Positions 22,904 through 34,842 of a stretch of 64,000 nucleotides of DNA are shown here, in pieces. Made by a program: the position numbers and the translations under genes. This DNA is from Coffea arabica (Eukaryota > Streptophyta > Magnoliopsida > Gentianales > Rubiaceae): assembly GCF_036785885.1 (NCBI RefSeq), contig NC_092329.1, positions 2,604,001-2,668,000 of the forward strand, read 5' to 3'. The notes below the pieces were generated by a model, which was not told where the DNA came from, did no database searches, and was given only the letters and a program-made list of their open reading frames with translations. The stretch's first letter is position 1. Every line of letters starts with the position of its first letter.

Positions 22904-25900
22904 GATGTCTTTAAAGAAAAGGAATGCTCTTGAAGAGGAGAATTCAGTTTTAGCTGTCCTCCCATTTGAGACAGTTCTAGGAAAACTCTAGAGATGGATC
23001 TTGTGTCTTAGAAGTGCATCGAGTAATTAGAGCACGGAGCACCCAAGTCTATAGGCTTTTGTAAACATAACCACCAGGAATTTTGTTTATCTTTCGTTTT
23101 ACTTTTTGAGAAGCTTCAAGGCCCAAATCTGTTGGTCTTTGTGTCCTTGGATGCAATAGGAAGTTGTGCCTGGTCTTGCTCTCTCACCAATCAATAATCC
23201 AACTGGGTAGGTCTTGTGCATTTACCAAATTCGAATGTTAAAAGTAGCATGCACGATAGGAATCGACAGGTTTTTTTTTCCTCGCGCGCGCTGGGGGGGG
23301 GGGGGGTGGCGGAGTTGGTGTTGTGGTTCAGCAAATTGTAGATGTGAATTCAGTCCCAGCGGAAAGTGCATCTCCAAGCTCGAAGCAAAATGTCAAACTG
23401 GTTGCTGCTGGTTCCAGGACAAATGGAGCAAACGTTTGAAGTTAGTAGTCGTGTTCACTAATTCTCAGTTAGATGGTGCGGATGTCCTTCAACAGAAGGG
23501 TAATTAAGGATCACGATTAGATGATGCAGATGTCCTTTCATTTTGGGAAATTTTTTGTGGTTTCGGCTTGTGAAATTGATACCTTGAAGTTCTGAGCTTT
23601 AAAGGAAACGATAGAAGTTTTGGATGGTGTTAGGTGAAGGTTAACTGACTCATGCTGAAAGCTAATTGGGAAATAGATGCTCTGCAGCAAATTCTGTCTC
23701 ACTACGTGGATTATCTCCGTGCAGCATGATTTGGGTTTAATAGCGTGGAGCTTATGAAATTGCTCTATTGTTGTACAAATTCCTACGCGTATCTGAAATT
23801 ATCTATTTCCCTTATTTCTCTTCTTTTCTTTTTCCCGGGGGAAATACATACGGCTTAATCCGCATTGCATATGGGAGCCAGAAAATGCAATAATGCCTGT
23901 CATTTTTTATGCAGCTAGCATATAGAGCTCTTGGGGGGGCTGTTGGTGAGATATTCTGCTCATTGCAGCCATCTCTACGGTTCTTCGCAACCTTAGGAAC
24001 ATAGCTGAAAATGCCAAATGAAGCACGGAAGTCATCTCTGCGGTTCTTCGCAATCAAAAGAGCAAACACTACACTCAACTAGCGAATCAACTAATGCGGT
24101 GATACCGGGCCAGTATCCTGCCAAACACTTTCTTCACAATTGAGCTTGCCGTTGTCTTTACTCGTCATTTTAGCCTATATCAGTCCATTTTAAAATAGCG
24201 AGGCTTCCTCGTGCTACCTCCAAAGAATATGCCACGGAACTCGGTAGAGGGCAGGATGGATGGATCCTAGTTCCCAAGTATCTTGAAACAGCAAATTTGA
24301 GACTACGAAGAAATATTCCCACTTTTCACCTGCTGGCTAGATGTCTTACAAACATGGCCAATACTTTCAGATGTAATTGTAGCAAAGGCTGGGAAAACTT
24401 TTTCTCAAGATTCGTTCCATTGATTGAGGCACAACCACCGCACACCCGAACCTTTTGATTGCAACCATCCGTTATTAAATAAAACATCGCTAAGCCCTAA
24501 AAATTAACAAGCAAAGGAGGCCGAGTAGGAAAAGAAGTAGACGGCTACTAGTATTCTATTCTTTTTCTTCTGAAAGAATATGAGTTATACTACAGGAGAG
24601 TAAACTTTTTTGACTGTTCTTAGGGGTCAAACTTACATTACAGTTATGAGGAGCCCGTGTTTGACTTTGAGCTCTTAGAATGATGCAGCAATATTTGGTA
24701 AGGAACCTGGGAAATTATGATAAATACAAGACAGTCATAAATTTGATAATAACTTCGCTAATATTAGTGGAAGCTTGATTGACAACAAATTAGTTTTATT
24801 TTATAGGGGGATGACGCTTTCGGTGTCATCTCCCCTATATGAAATATTGTAAAGCTTTGCTTTAATATTATCAGAGCATTTTGTCTTCGTCCTTGTTTTT
24901 TTTTTTTTTTTTTTTGTCAAAAAAAAATTTTTTTTTTTGTCTTCGTCCTTGTTTGATTCCTCGACTTTAGGGCATTCAATATGAATTTTGCACATGGGAC
25001 TAATTGAAGATTAGGAAAAGTGCCACTAGCTCATCCAATTCTGGTTGCTTTTGTTGATTCCTGATGCGGTGCATGTAATGTTTTGTCAATCAAAGGCCTC
25101 ATTCAACCTATAAAATCACCCACCTATAGTCAATGTATGCGTCATTTGTCCTCGCTCGGTTCCTTTCTCCAGCAGAAGCCTTTGGGGATTTAAATTCAGT
25201 GCACAATGAACCTTTTCTTGCGTTTTTTCTGGCAATTGACATCAGTTCCAAAGTTTCAGTTGATCGTTGCTCGTGATCCCGCTTGATTTGAGGACAGTAC
25301 AAACTACTACTTTCAACCTGTCTTTCTCATGAATTTCTCCAGGAACCAACGAATATAACCCAGAAAGCAGACTCTTACATTAAAAAGGGGTTTTGGCAGC
25401 ATGTTGCAAGTAGCTTTAAAAATGAGCTCTTTGTCTATAGCAACTCCATTGTAATTGTGAACCTCTACTATGACATGTTATCAAGCATACAAGCTTAAAA
25501 TGTGCTAATTGGATGGATGGTTGGGTAATTTAGAGTTGAACTAACTGTGCATTTATTTATCAAGCAAGTGGTCGCTATTAAACTTTCATTTAAGCTCGCA
25601 GTTGCATCGGCCAAATTTGCAATGAACCAGACACTTTGGAGGACGATTCCAAGATCATTTTCGATGTGGTATAATAAGACTAGTGTCAGCTTAACCAATC
25701 AGGGGACCCATAATGGTTAGTATCATTAAATAGTAGTAGTAGCATATGGTTTTCTTGTGCGCACTGCACTATACATATTAGTAATTAAGTACTTATCAAC
25801 ATCAAAGTTGTGGCGGACAATATGATTCCATTCCAAGTTGGAGCCAATCCCATTCCCAGGCCAACTACTGATCTTGAAATTCCAGCAACGTAGCAGAGCC

Positions 25901-26383
25901 TAACTTGAGGCGGGCCACTCACCGTTCACCAATCGCCAACCCTTTTTTGTTTGCACAATCGTAAAGCACATGTTAGTTTCTTCTACTATTACTTGCACGA
26001 TCATTTTTGAGGATATTAAAGAAACGAAATGCGAATTTCGGAAAGCTCTGCGCTTTCTCCTCCTTTTTCACTTCTGATCATATCGACTGGGGCAGCAAAA
26101 GTAAGAAAAATTTTCTTTAGTAAACTTTCAGACGTGGCAAATGAACAAGATGAATTTGATTCACGATTGTTAAAAGAATCGCATACGTTGGGTGAATGTC
26201 AGTACCAGCAATTAAATTAATCTACATAGGATCTGTACATAAATTGCATGGAAAATTTGTGGTTTTACAATCTTCAGTGGATAGTCTCTGTCAAGGTGAA
26301 TCTAAATCCACGTCTCGATCCAAAACGGTGGCATCGGGATCATCATCATCATCACGTGCATGGGCAAAGAGTCGAGAAATGAA
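22904..26383. other. HSP90 3' flank and intergenic DNA
   Basis: The first few hundred bases probably hold the HSP90 3' UTR. Further on are a poly-G run (about 23292-23306), a near-duplicated motif CTCTRCGGTTCTTCGCAA at about 23972 and 24036, and a hairpin at 24802-24839. No further gene recognised. Confidence 0.4.
24802..24839. repeat. Hairpin with 14-bp stem
   Basis: TATAGGGGGATGAC pairs with GTCATCTCCCCTATA apart from one bulged base; the loop is about nine bases. No function assigned. Confidence 0.6.
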
Positions 26384-28507
26384 CTAGTAGTATAACTGAA
26401 GCAAAGACAGTGTGGCAAAGGTGATGATTGAAGCTATTGGAGTAGAGTGCAAGCCAAAGTTAGAAATGGTCCTTGATGAGTCCCCTGTCAAAAAGTTTGG
26501 CATCCACGAAGTGAATGGATCTTGATCCTCTGGTTGTGACCCTGGGTTGCTCGAACCACCAACTGTTCCTGTTGCAACCGGTGGCCCGTTTGTTGAGTCT
26601 GATGAAGAAGAATCTCTCGAAGACTTCTGGCTGCAGGGGGGCGAAAAAAAAAAATCAACCATCAAGTAACAAGCACTTTTAAACATGCGAATGAACAGTA
26701 TGAAATTGTAAATTCTAAATTAGAATGTTTCCACCACCACGGGGGGGGGGGGGGGGGGAATTGACTACTGAAGTCGATCAATTAATTATACATGTTTTCA
26801 TGCACAGTAAAAATACTTGTTAATTAGAATGGGTGGTAATTTTTTATGTGGTTCTTGCCTTGACAAGAACATAAAGTGGAGAAAATGCTGTCCCGAGTAA
26901 GCAGGGTATTATGCAAGTAACTTATCGGTATCTCTCCTCTACCCAAAAAATTTGACGAACACGGGCCGGGCAGCGATCGTGGCAGTTTTCAGAGGGATAT
27001 AAAGTGATGTGTCTCGTAGTAAAAAGCAAAGATACTGGTTGTTTTCAGAAAGAAGAAAAGGTCACAGAAGAGATGTATTGTCACTTTTAAGATTCTCTCA
27101 ACAGTTGCCTACTTCGATTCCATTTCCTTACAACCAAATAAGAGTACAAAATAATGAAACCAATGCTGCCTACTAAATCGAATGATAACTTCATAGTCCA
27201 ATTCAGATTATGCATGGTAAAATCCTGCAGCTACGTGCGTGCAATACTGCAGCACAGTTTAAAAGTAGAAGCAGAAATTATTAAGTTGGAGGCCCTGAAT
27301 CCCTCATCTCGTCAATGGCTTCAGAAAAGTAGGAAAAAGAAATAGTACTCCATAAGTAATCTTTTTTTTTTTTTCCCTAAAAATAAGAAATGGTACGGAA
27401 AGCAGTAGAGTAGAGATGGAATCGATCAGCAAAAGAATATTGGAATGAGAACAAACAAACAATTTCTTAATAACGGTTGGTGGGTTGGTTGGTTAGTGGT
27501 TACCTTGTGGTGGAAGGGCAGAATGTAATCGTATAATCGGCGCCTTTACATGTAAAAGTACTCGTGGCATCGTCGTAGGCGTAGCTATAGGCCCTGGGAC
27601 ACGCATTCTTGAAAATCTCCGAATACATCGACGGCCTGCAAGTCGACGGTGAGCCATACTCTCCGCTGCAACAGTACTCCGGACTGCCAAATGCCTCGCA
27701 TGCACTCTTGCATGCCTGCCCCTCCCCGCCCCGCAATTCGTTGGGGCACATCCTGTTCAAGTCAGTCGCACACCCGGTTGCCCCGCAAGCACCTGACCCC
27801 CCACTTGGCTCCACCATCATTGGCAGATTGTACCCGTCCACCAGGCTGACGTCGTAGAAGTCCTGGGTTCCCGAGTCAGGGCCAGACCCGACTGTGAACT
27901 CCGCAAGAGTTGCGGGTGGGGTTGCCCCTGCACCATTGCACTCCAGCTGGTTGGACCCACAATCGCCGGTGGCGCAGCTTCCTTGCCCGGTTGAGGGGTC
28001 GAATGTACAACCTGTTCTGCCCCAAAACCGGCCTGACCAGCTGGGAGGAGCTTGGAAGGACCTGGACCCCCCCGGTGGAAGTTCAAACCCGGTGCTGTCC
28101 AACTTGGCGCTGCCGGCGTTGGCTAATATTCCTGGCCATACCATGTGGTTGCACCTGTTTACTAATGTAAATGTAGCCCCTGAAATTCCTGCCAAAAAAC
28201 ACACACACACACACACACATATAAATACAACGTCAACAATCAGTCCATTAATGTGATTCTTAGTATGATCATCAGTTACATACACACACAAACGTCACGT
28301 GCATGTTACATGTATATGTGTATATATATATATAACTAGCTAGCTGAATCAACGTTAATAGAGTAGGTTTTTTTGTAATTAACTGAAAATTAAAAGAAAA
28401 AGGAAATAGTAAAAGATAATGTTACTGCATCCATTAGGATACAAACCTTTGCTGTTGATCACTAGGAAAACCAAGATGATGCGAAGACAGAAACAAGTCG
28501 AGGACAT
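26384..28507 (-). CDS. Thaumatin-like protein with hydrophobic C-terminal tail (PR-5 family), copy 1
   Basis: Three exons read on the minus strand: 28507-28447, 28188-27504, 26630-26384; 993 nt, 330 aa, all junctions in phase. Signal peptide MSSTCFCLRIILVFLVINSK precedes the mature start ATFTLVNRC. The thaumatin domain has all 16 cysteines and the signature GSCATGDCGSNQ. The acidic-cleft residues are in context (GRFWGRTGC, LAEFT, DFYDVSLVDGYNLP, CATDLN). Exon 3 adds about 80 residues rich in Ser/Pro/Gly and ends in a hydrophobic stretch (IASIITFATLSLLQLYY), which looks like a GPI-attachment signal. Expected to be a cell-surface or wall protein of the PR-5 family, possibly glucan-binding. A TATA-like motif lies about 50 bp upstream. 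The second thaumatin-like gene 6 kb away shares the same exon plan. Confidence 0.93.
26741..26758. repeat. Poly-G run in TLP intron 2
   Basis: About 17-18 consecutive G (C on the transcribed minus strand) near the 5' side of exon 3, within intron 2 of the thaumatin-like gene. On the transcript it reads as poly-C about 110 nt upstream of the acceptor. Confidence 0.6.
28199..28220. repeat. (AC)n microsatellite in TLP intron 1
   Basis: About ten AC units just upstream of the exon 2 acceptor of the first thaumatin-like gene (minus strand). On the transcript it is a GU-rich tract beside the acceptor. Confidence 0.75.
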
Positions 28508-28551
28508 TGGCAGAATTGGAATCAATCAATGAAACTTAACGGGAAGATGAA

Positions 28552-28563
28552 GAATATATAAAG
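28552..28563 (-). promoter_or_regulatory. TATA box of the first thaumatin-like gene
   Basis: On the minus strand CTTTATATATTC lies about 45-55 bases upstream of the ATG. The leader would be short. The position and sequence fit, but no transcript evidence is available. Confidence 0.5.
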
Positions 28564-28807
28564 ATGGCTTTTCTTTTTCTGTGATCAAATGAGGACGGTT
28601 GTATTAGGAAAGAAGAGGACGCTGTGGAATGATAAGTAAAGGGTTTTTTGGGATGATAGGTAGCTGTAAGATAACAACAATGGGGTTTGGGCAGTTGGGG
28701 TGTAATACCCATAAAATTATGACAGGTTTTTATGGGGAGAAAGGAGGAGATTGATTACAATGGTGATCTGACGAGGAATGAGGCTGGGGGGATGCTGATA
28801 TGGAAGT

Positions 28808-28843
<36 letters not shown>

Positions 28844-31093
28844 GCTGTTTAAGTAAGATATGCTAAAGTTTGGTGTGAATGCAGGAATAGGAGGTTGACT
28901 AGTAGTGTCAAATCTGCACAAGTTTACGATATTTCCTGGAACAATAAACAAATTGGAAGCGGCTGGCGAATTGGCAATGGCCCCTCCTGTGGTATGTACG
29001 GTATACTCCTGTGGTATGCTGTATTGTTTTGTATATAAGGGTCTCACTTTTGTTTAATTTAAGATGCCAAGTGCATCCCAAGTAACAAGCAAATTGGCAC
29101 TCTACGTGAAATGAAACTTTTCTATTGGTTCTGGAACCGACATGAGATGAAACTTGTTATCGGGGCTGCTCAAAGGGAACAAACCTCCCTAACTGTGGTG
29201 TGCAACAATTCTGACTGAAACAGTCTATTATTCCGCGGAGAACTGGTGCTGGGGCCTCGCCCTAGTTGTGTCAACATATTCCGCCTAACTATAGCGATCA
29301 GAAAATTGAGATCAAGAATCTAGCCTTTCTCCTTCTTTCGTTCAATGTGGCAGGATTCCTACATTGCTACAGTCTCAAGTCTCGACCCCCTTTTCCATGG
29401 AATTAGATTCCTAATCAAGTTTTCAATTGAAGATACAAAAAAAAAACTAGTTCGTTGAGCTTAGTCGATGATCTGTAGGAAATGTACAAATTCAAGTTGT
29501 AGATTCGAGTGAGCCATCCAATAATCGATCGGTCAAAACGTTCAGCAAGAATATTTGAAGTTCCTTTCACTTGTCTTCCATTAGCAAATGGATTTTGAAT
29601 TTCTTTTCTTTTTTCTTCTCTGGTATTGTGGGATAAAAATATTTATCAATTTGAAAAGGTAAATTTCTTAAAATAAATTAACTTTGTGACATGCTTGTAC
29701 TCAAACTCCGTATATCTGCAACAATTTATAATCTGTTAGTCACTGTATGAAGGACCAAATAAAAGGAAGTAGGAATGATGTACCGAGTAAAACGCGACCA
29801 AAATTAAACTGTTGCTCATCATTAAAATCTTAAAATTTTGGTGGGAGCGGGAGGTCAAATGTTCAATCTTTGCCTTCCATCATATATACCACTTAATTGT
29901 GACGAGTTCTTTGTCGGCTTCTTTTTCCTCTACACTAGAGTAGAGAGGCTATATACAAATGTTATAGTTGCGAAAAAAGAAAGAAAGAAGAAGAGTAAAA
30001 CACTTTTCTGTTTCTGTTCTCAGTCATCACTGCACATTTGATGTTATATTTGATATGGAGACCACTGAGTCAATATTTCGGTGTCAACGAAATCATCAAT
30101 CATAGCAAGTGTTGGCCCATATTTGGGTTTAATTCCTAAAAGAAATCTTGGATCGACCAAGTGATCATTCGTGGGGCGGTGTTTGCTTTTTTCCTTTTCT
30201 TTAATTATCTCCATCTCTCTCTCTCTTTTTTTTAACCTTGCATTTAAACGAGAATAATAATAATGCTCAAAATCCACTCGCATTGGTAGGTCATTTCAAA
30301 TTTTTGGTTGGATTGCCACCAAGCTTGCTTAACAGAGATCGTAGCTAATTAAAAAGGGCTTGTGTTTTCTTATCCAGAAATAAATGTACACACAAACGCC
30401 GGAAATGAAATCGGAATTTATGGAGGATTTCGGCTGCATCATCTCATTTCGCCAATGAACCGGAGCTTAATTTTAATCAACGTAAACGTCCACAGACATG
30501 TTAATCCATGTGGATTGGATTGAAACGAACCCATTTCATGTAATTTCTGTTAAGACGTTTGTTGTCAATATTAAGCCATAGGACAAGTCATTTCAGCATC
30601 AACAATACTTCTCCTGGTGATGGAAGTAGAAAAGATGTGCAAGAGATATGATTCAAACCCTCCCTCAAATTTCACAAAGAAACTGCAAGTACGAGTACGT
30701 AGCTAAGGTCCCTGGCCATATGAATATTACGACTGCAACTGAAATCCGTAAATGCGAGCTGAAGAAGGCAGCGCTGGAAAAGTGAAAACTGAAAAGTGCG
30801 AGGCTGCCCTAAAGAAATGGACATAAGAATGAAAAGAAAGAAGAAATTGTGCAACTCCACGTCACTGTGTCCGTGCTGGCGTGGAAAGCAGCAAGATTCA
30901 CTGTCCCACTCATTCATTTGGTTTGCTTATTTGCCGTAAATTAAATGAAAACACCCCTATCCAAAAGTGAACCATTTTGCTGGATAATTTTGTTTTGTAT
31001 AGAAGATTAATTATTCTAAAAGTGAACCAAAGTAGAACTTATTGGCTATAGTGTTTACTTTAGGAGTTGATGTTGACGACCTTGGGCACCCAC
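28564..31093. other. Intergenic DNA upstream of the first thaumatin-like gene
   Basis: The near part probably contains its promoter. A (TA)n microsatellite lies at about 28811-28840. No further gene or clear transposon recognised. Confidence 0.4.
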
Positions 31094-31177
31094 GTCAGGA
31101 TGGCCGAGTGGTCTAAGGCGCCAGACTCAAGTTCTGGTCCTCGTGAGAGGGCGTGGGTTCAAATCCCACTTCTGACA
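31094..31177 (+). tRNA. tRNA-Leu(CAA)
   Basis: An 84-nt intronless gene. The acceptor stem is GTCAGGA with TTCTGAC, plus discriminator A. The D arm contains GGCCGAGTGGTCTAAGGCG (A box). The anticodon stem CCAGA/TCTGG encloses the loop CTCAAGT, giving anticodon CAA. A long class II variable arm (TCCTCGTGAGAGGGC) and the T arm GTGGGTTCAAATCCCAC (B box) follow. A T run downstream can act as the Pol III terminator. Confidence 0.96.
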
Positions 31178-33621
31178 TTAATAACACCAGTATTTTTCTG
31201 TTTTTTTTTTTCCCCAGCAGCGTACATGGTGAGAAAATAAACATACAAGCATCAGGTCCCCTGGGTGCTACTGTAAATGCTGGAAAATGATCAGTCAGAA
31301 TTAGGAGGGAGGCTATAGCAACTGGCAAGAAATAAAGAGTTGCAGAAAGCTACACGATGCATGGTGCGGATAGGAAGGAAAATGCTTACGCTGTATAGCA
31401 ACTGTCTTCTTTATGCTGTGAGCTTCGTCAGGGAAATTAAGATAAGTTCTACTCGAAAAGTTTACTTAGGTACCTTTTTCTTTAAGGAAAAAAAATTTTA
31501 AGGGAAGAAAGAAAAACAGAAAAAGAACAGTAAAAGCTTTTACTTTCCCAAAAAAAGGTTCAGTAGAGGAAAAGTCTGCTCACTGGCTGGTGCTGATTTG
31601 ATCTGCTGATCGGTTCTTACGTGGGAGAAGAAACGTAAGTCGAGTGATCATTGACACAAACAGTTGAGATTTCCACCACTTACTATGGATTGGTAAAGGC
31701 TCAGAACATAATATTAATGTTTCTTAATTGTCCGAATTACATCTTTTTGACATAGTGGCATTATCTTCTTGACTCATTTCATCATGCTGTCATGATTAAC
31801 CCCCTGATTCTTGTGCCTGGACTCATGCGGGTTAAATACAAAGCAAAACAAGAATTGTCATACAGGAGCAACTAGCTAGCTAGAAGGAGAGAGGAAAGTA
31901 GTAAATTGATGGATGGAAAATGCTTTCTTCATAGGTTCACTGTCATGGCTGATAAACTTTGTCAACATATTGTCTATGACGCGTCACCATATCCAGAATG
32001 AGATCAACCGTCAACGTCGGTCGGTGCTCCCTCTTTCTGACCTATTTAACAGTTAACATACGATTCGATTGTACTCAACAACTAATTACGAGGAAGAACG
32101 TGCATTGACATGTTTTGGTGTCGTGTAAAGGGATCATATCCCATGTGGATAATTGTATTTCTTTTTCCCCATCCATGTACCTTTTGATTCGTTATCCCAT
32201 TTTATCTTCCTTTATCAAAAGGTTTGTGTCATCCTCTCAACAAAAAAAAAAAGCTACGTGCCCTTGGTCGATTGGAAAGCTCCCTAATTAAGGAGTGGGG
32301 TGGTTTTGCTCTTCCATTTGTCTTCCTGCCGCCAGCCCGCAGGTAATTCGGTAAAAGTTCGTTCAAGAAAGAAGAGCAACCTAAAAATTCGTCCGTCCCA
32401 TTTCTGGACTACTAGTACTATTCTTCAATTGCAGATGTGGTACGAACCCTTAATTAGGGCATGCATGTTCTATGCTCTCTCCCTCTCTCTGTTTTCTCTT
32501 GGTAATTACTTAAAGGCAATAATTAATATATATGTGTGTACATAAATATATGTGCATGCATGGTAGAGAGTATTGCACGCATAAAAGTGGGGGGTGCTGG
32601 CAGCAGGTGGTAATGGTAAACACTCTGAAAAATCTGGTGTCTATCTTAACATAAAGAAGCTTCTTTAAATAGCCTATTGCAGGAACCTATAAGGAGGAAT
32701 GCAAGAAAGAGAGGGGACGTGGAAAAAGGAAGGATACGTGATGTGGAACCTCAAAAGCAAGCAAACGTGATGGCGTAGAATGTCGGAAGAAGATCGACTC
32801 TTTTCTTCCTCCTTCCCCCACAACAACAAAAAAAAAAAACCAATTTAAAGCATTCTCTAAACACATCGCTTTTCATCCGAGAAAAATAGCCATTAATGGA
32901 ACGTCCCCAACTATAAACTAATTACTACGTAAATGCTATATATCTACTACCTTCTGAGCTAAGTTTTCTTGTCTTCTTCTTCTTTTTTTTTTTTTTTTGT
33001 GGCATGTTTTCTTGTCTTCTGGTCAATGGACTAGGACTGGTTCACTCATTTGTTAAGGGCTAAAAATACGTGTTTTTTAGACCATTTGGAGAGCTAAATA
33101 TAATGAATGGGTTTTTCGTTGGTGATTATTTATTTGGTGTTAGGTTAACCAGATTACCACACTGCTTACCAGTTAAATCAGGGTAACCTTCGGAATTATG
33201 GTCCTTAATTTGTTGGGTCTATTAACTTATCGTATCCTAATCAGATGGCATTTGTGCTATATCTATGCCTTTCAAGATTTAGTTAAGGAAAGGTTCCTGT
33301 TGAAATCAGTATACATATATATGCATGACATAAACTATCTGAATATATCGCCTTGACGAAACTATCTGAATTATTCTCCTAGAAAACTTCAGTCTTTCTG
33401 CTTCTATTGCGAATGAATCCAGGATATAGAGTTCACCAAAAGAAAAAATGGATTTCTACTCAAGGCCACGTATCAATCTGTCGGAGGATACGGTGCAATG
33501 CTAGGCCATCGTAGTTTGACCTCAGCTAATTAAGTTTAAATGTTTAATTATTGGAAAAATAAACAGACAATGAAAAAAAAGGGAAAAAAAAAACGGATCA
33601 AAGTTCATCCCACTGGAAATC
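31178..33621. other. Intergenic, nothing recognised
   Basis: Mixed AT-rich DNA with short microsatellites and A/T runs. No ORF resembles a known protein. Confidence 0.4.
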
Positions 33622-33910
33622 TTTTTTTTTTTTTTTTGTCGACACAGGGGTGTCCGGATCAATTCTTACGGGGCCCAACTAATCTCCTGCCGCCCGGGAG
33701 AGGATATCCCACTCCACACCGAACACGTTAACAACGGAACTTGAACCCTGGACAAGCCAGGAAGATCGCCATATCCTAAGGAGGGGAAGCGGATCGCTCA
33801 AGCTATCCCGCAGGAACAAAGACCAGCCACGTAGAATGGTAAGTTGTGGGAGGTTGACCTCCAGCATCCCCAAAGAAGGGGATGACCACTGGACCAAATG
33901 GCCAGTGGCT
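33622..33910 (-). mobile_element. tRNA-derived SINE, apparently with two tRNA-like heads
   Basis: Poly-A tail is on the left (seen as poly-T 33622-33637). On the minus strand the body includes an A box (TAGCTTGAGCG) and a B box (GGGTTCAAGTTCCG) and ends GTGTCGAC before the tail. The body matches the SINE at 48480-48675. Here an extra upstream segment carries another A box (TGGTCCAGTGG) and a B-box-like GGTCAACCTCC. The element is flanked by a 16-bp duplication with two mismatches: CATCCCACTGGAAATC (33606-33621) and CATCCCGCTGTAAATC (33911-33926). Confidence 0.8.
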
Positions 33911-33926
33911 CATCCCGCTGTAAATC

Positions 33927-34842
33927 AATTAACAAAATTCTGTGGGATCCATCTCAGAAACAAAAATGCTCAGGATGGAGGATTCTTCATTCTTGCACTG
34001 AACTAATCAAGTGGGTGTAAAATGCAAAGGGAAAGGAATTCAGCCTAAACGTCACCACCAGTCATGTTGTAGAACAATATCCAAAACGGAGCGAGCTCAT
34101 CCCCTGATCACCAATCCCTTTTTATATCATATCATATCATATTAGTACAATTTACAATATCCCATCCACCTGTGCTGCTGCCTCGACATTCTATTATTAA
34201 TATTGCTCCATCAGCTGCTTTTATTTGTTTTTATTGATTCACAGGTATCAGCAACAGCAAAACATTAAGATCGAGGAAACAACAATACATGACCAAACAA
34301 TAATTTAAGATTCTTCTGATTGATCTGTAGTATATACATACTAGGGCTATTATCACTATACTAACGCAATAAATATTTTGTGTAACCTAAATTCTGAATC
34401 TCCTACCCCTCTACGCTATATTCTTAAAAAAAAAAAAAAAACAAACAAAAATTTAAGAACAATTGGCACCACCCCTACAGCTACTCCGCCTACTATCTTG
34501 TGTATGTGTCTGCTATAATTAGACTCTGCTATTTGTGTTCCTCCATGAAAACGAACTACTGCCAGTGACCTGAGCAGAGGGGATTTGGTCCCACTTGCTA
34601 AGCTAGCTAGCTTTCCATGGTGACTGGGTTCGTCGTCATGTGGGCCGGAATTTGGGACCACAGAACGGCAAGGACCAGATAAACTGAATGGCCCACAGGT
34701 GGTACGCCACCCGAAACCGGACAAGGTTAGATGGGCCTCCGTGGAAGGTAATGGGTCGCGAAAAGTTGGTGCTAGATGTGGACTGAGAGAGGGAGAGGGG
34801 CAGAGAAACGGATGGAAGAAAGGCCAAAAGGAATAGAAGAAG
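33927..34842. other. Noncoding stretch beyond the second thaumatin-like gene
   Basis: The 3' UTR of the minus-strand gene probably lies in the upper part. A 182-codon minus-strand ORF (34416-34964) is mostly out of frame with the real exon and is not treated as a gene. Confidence 0.4.

Noticed and set aside
27609-28256. Several plus-strand ORFs across the first thaumatin-like gene
   Set aside because: They are shadows of the GC-rich coding exon on the other strand.
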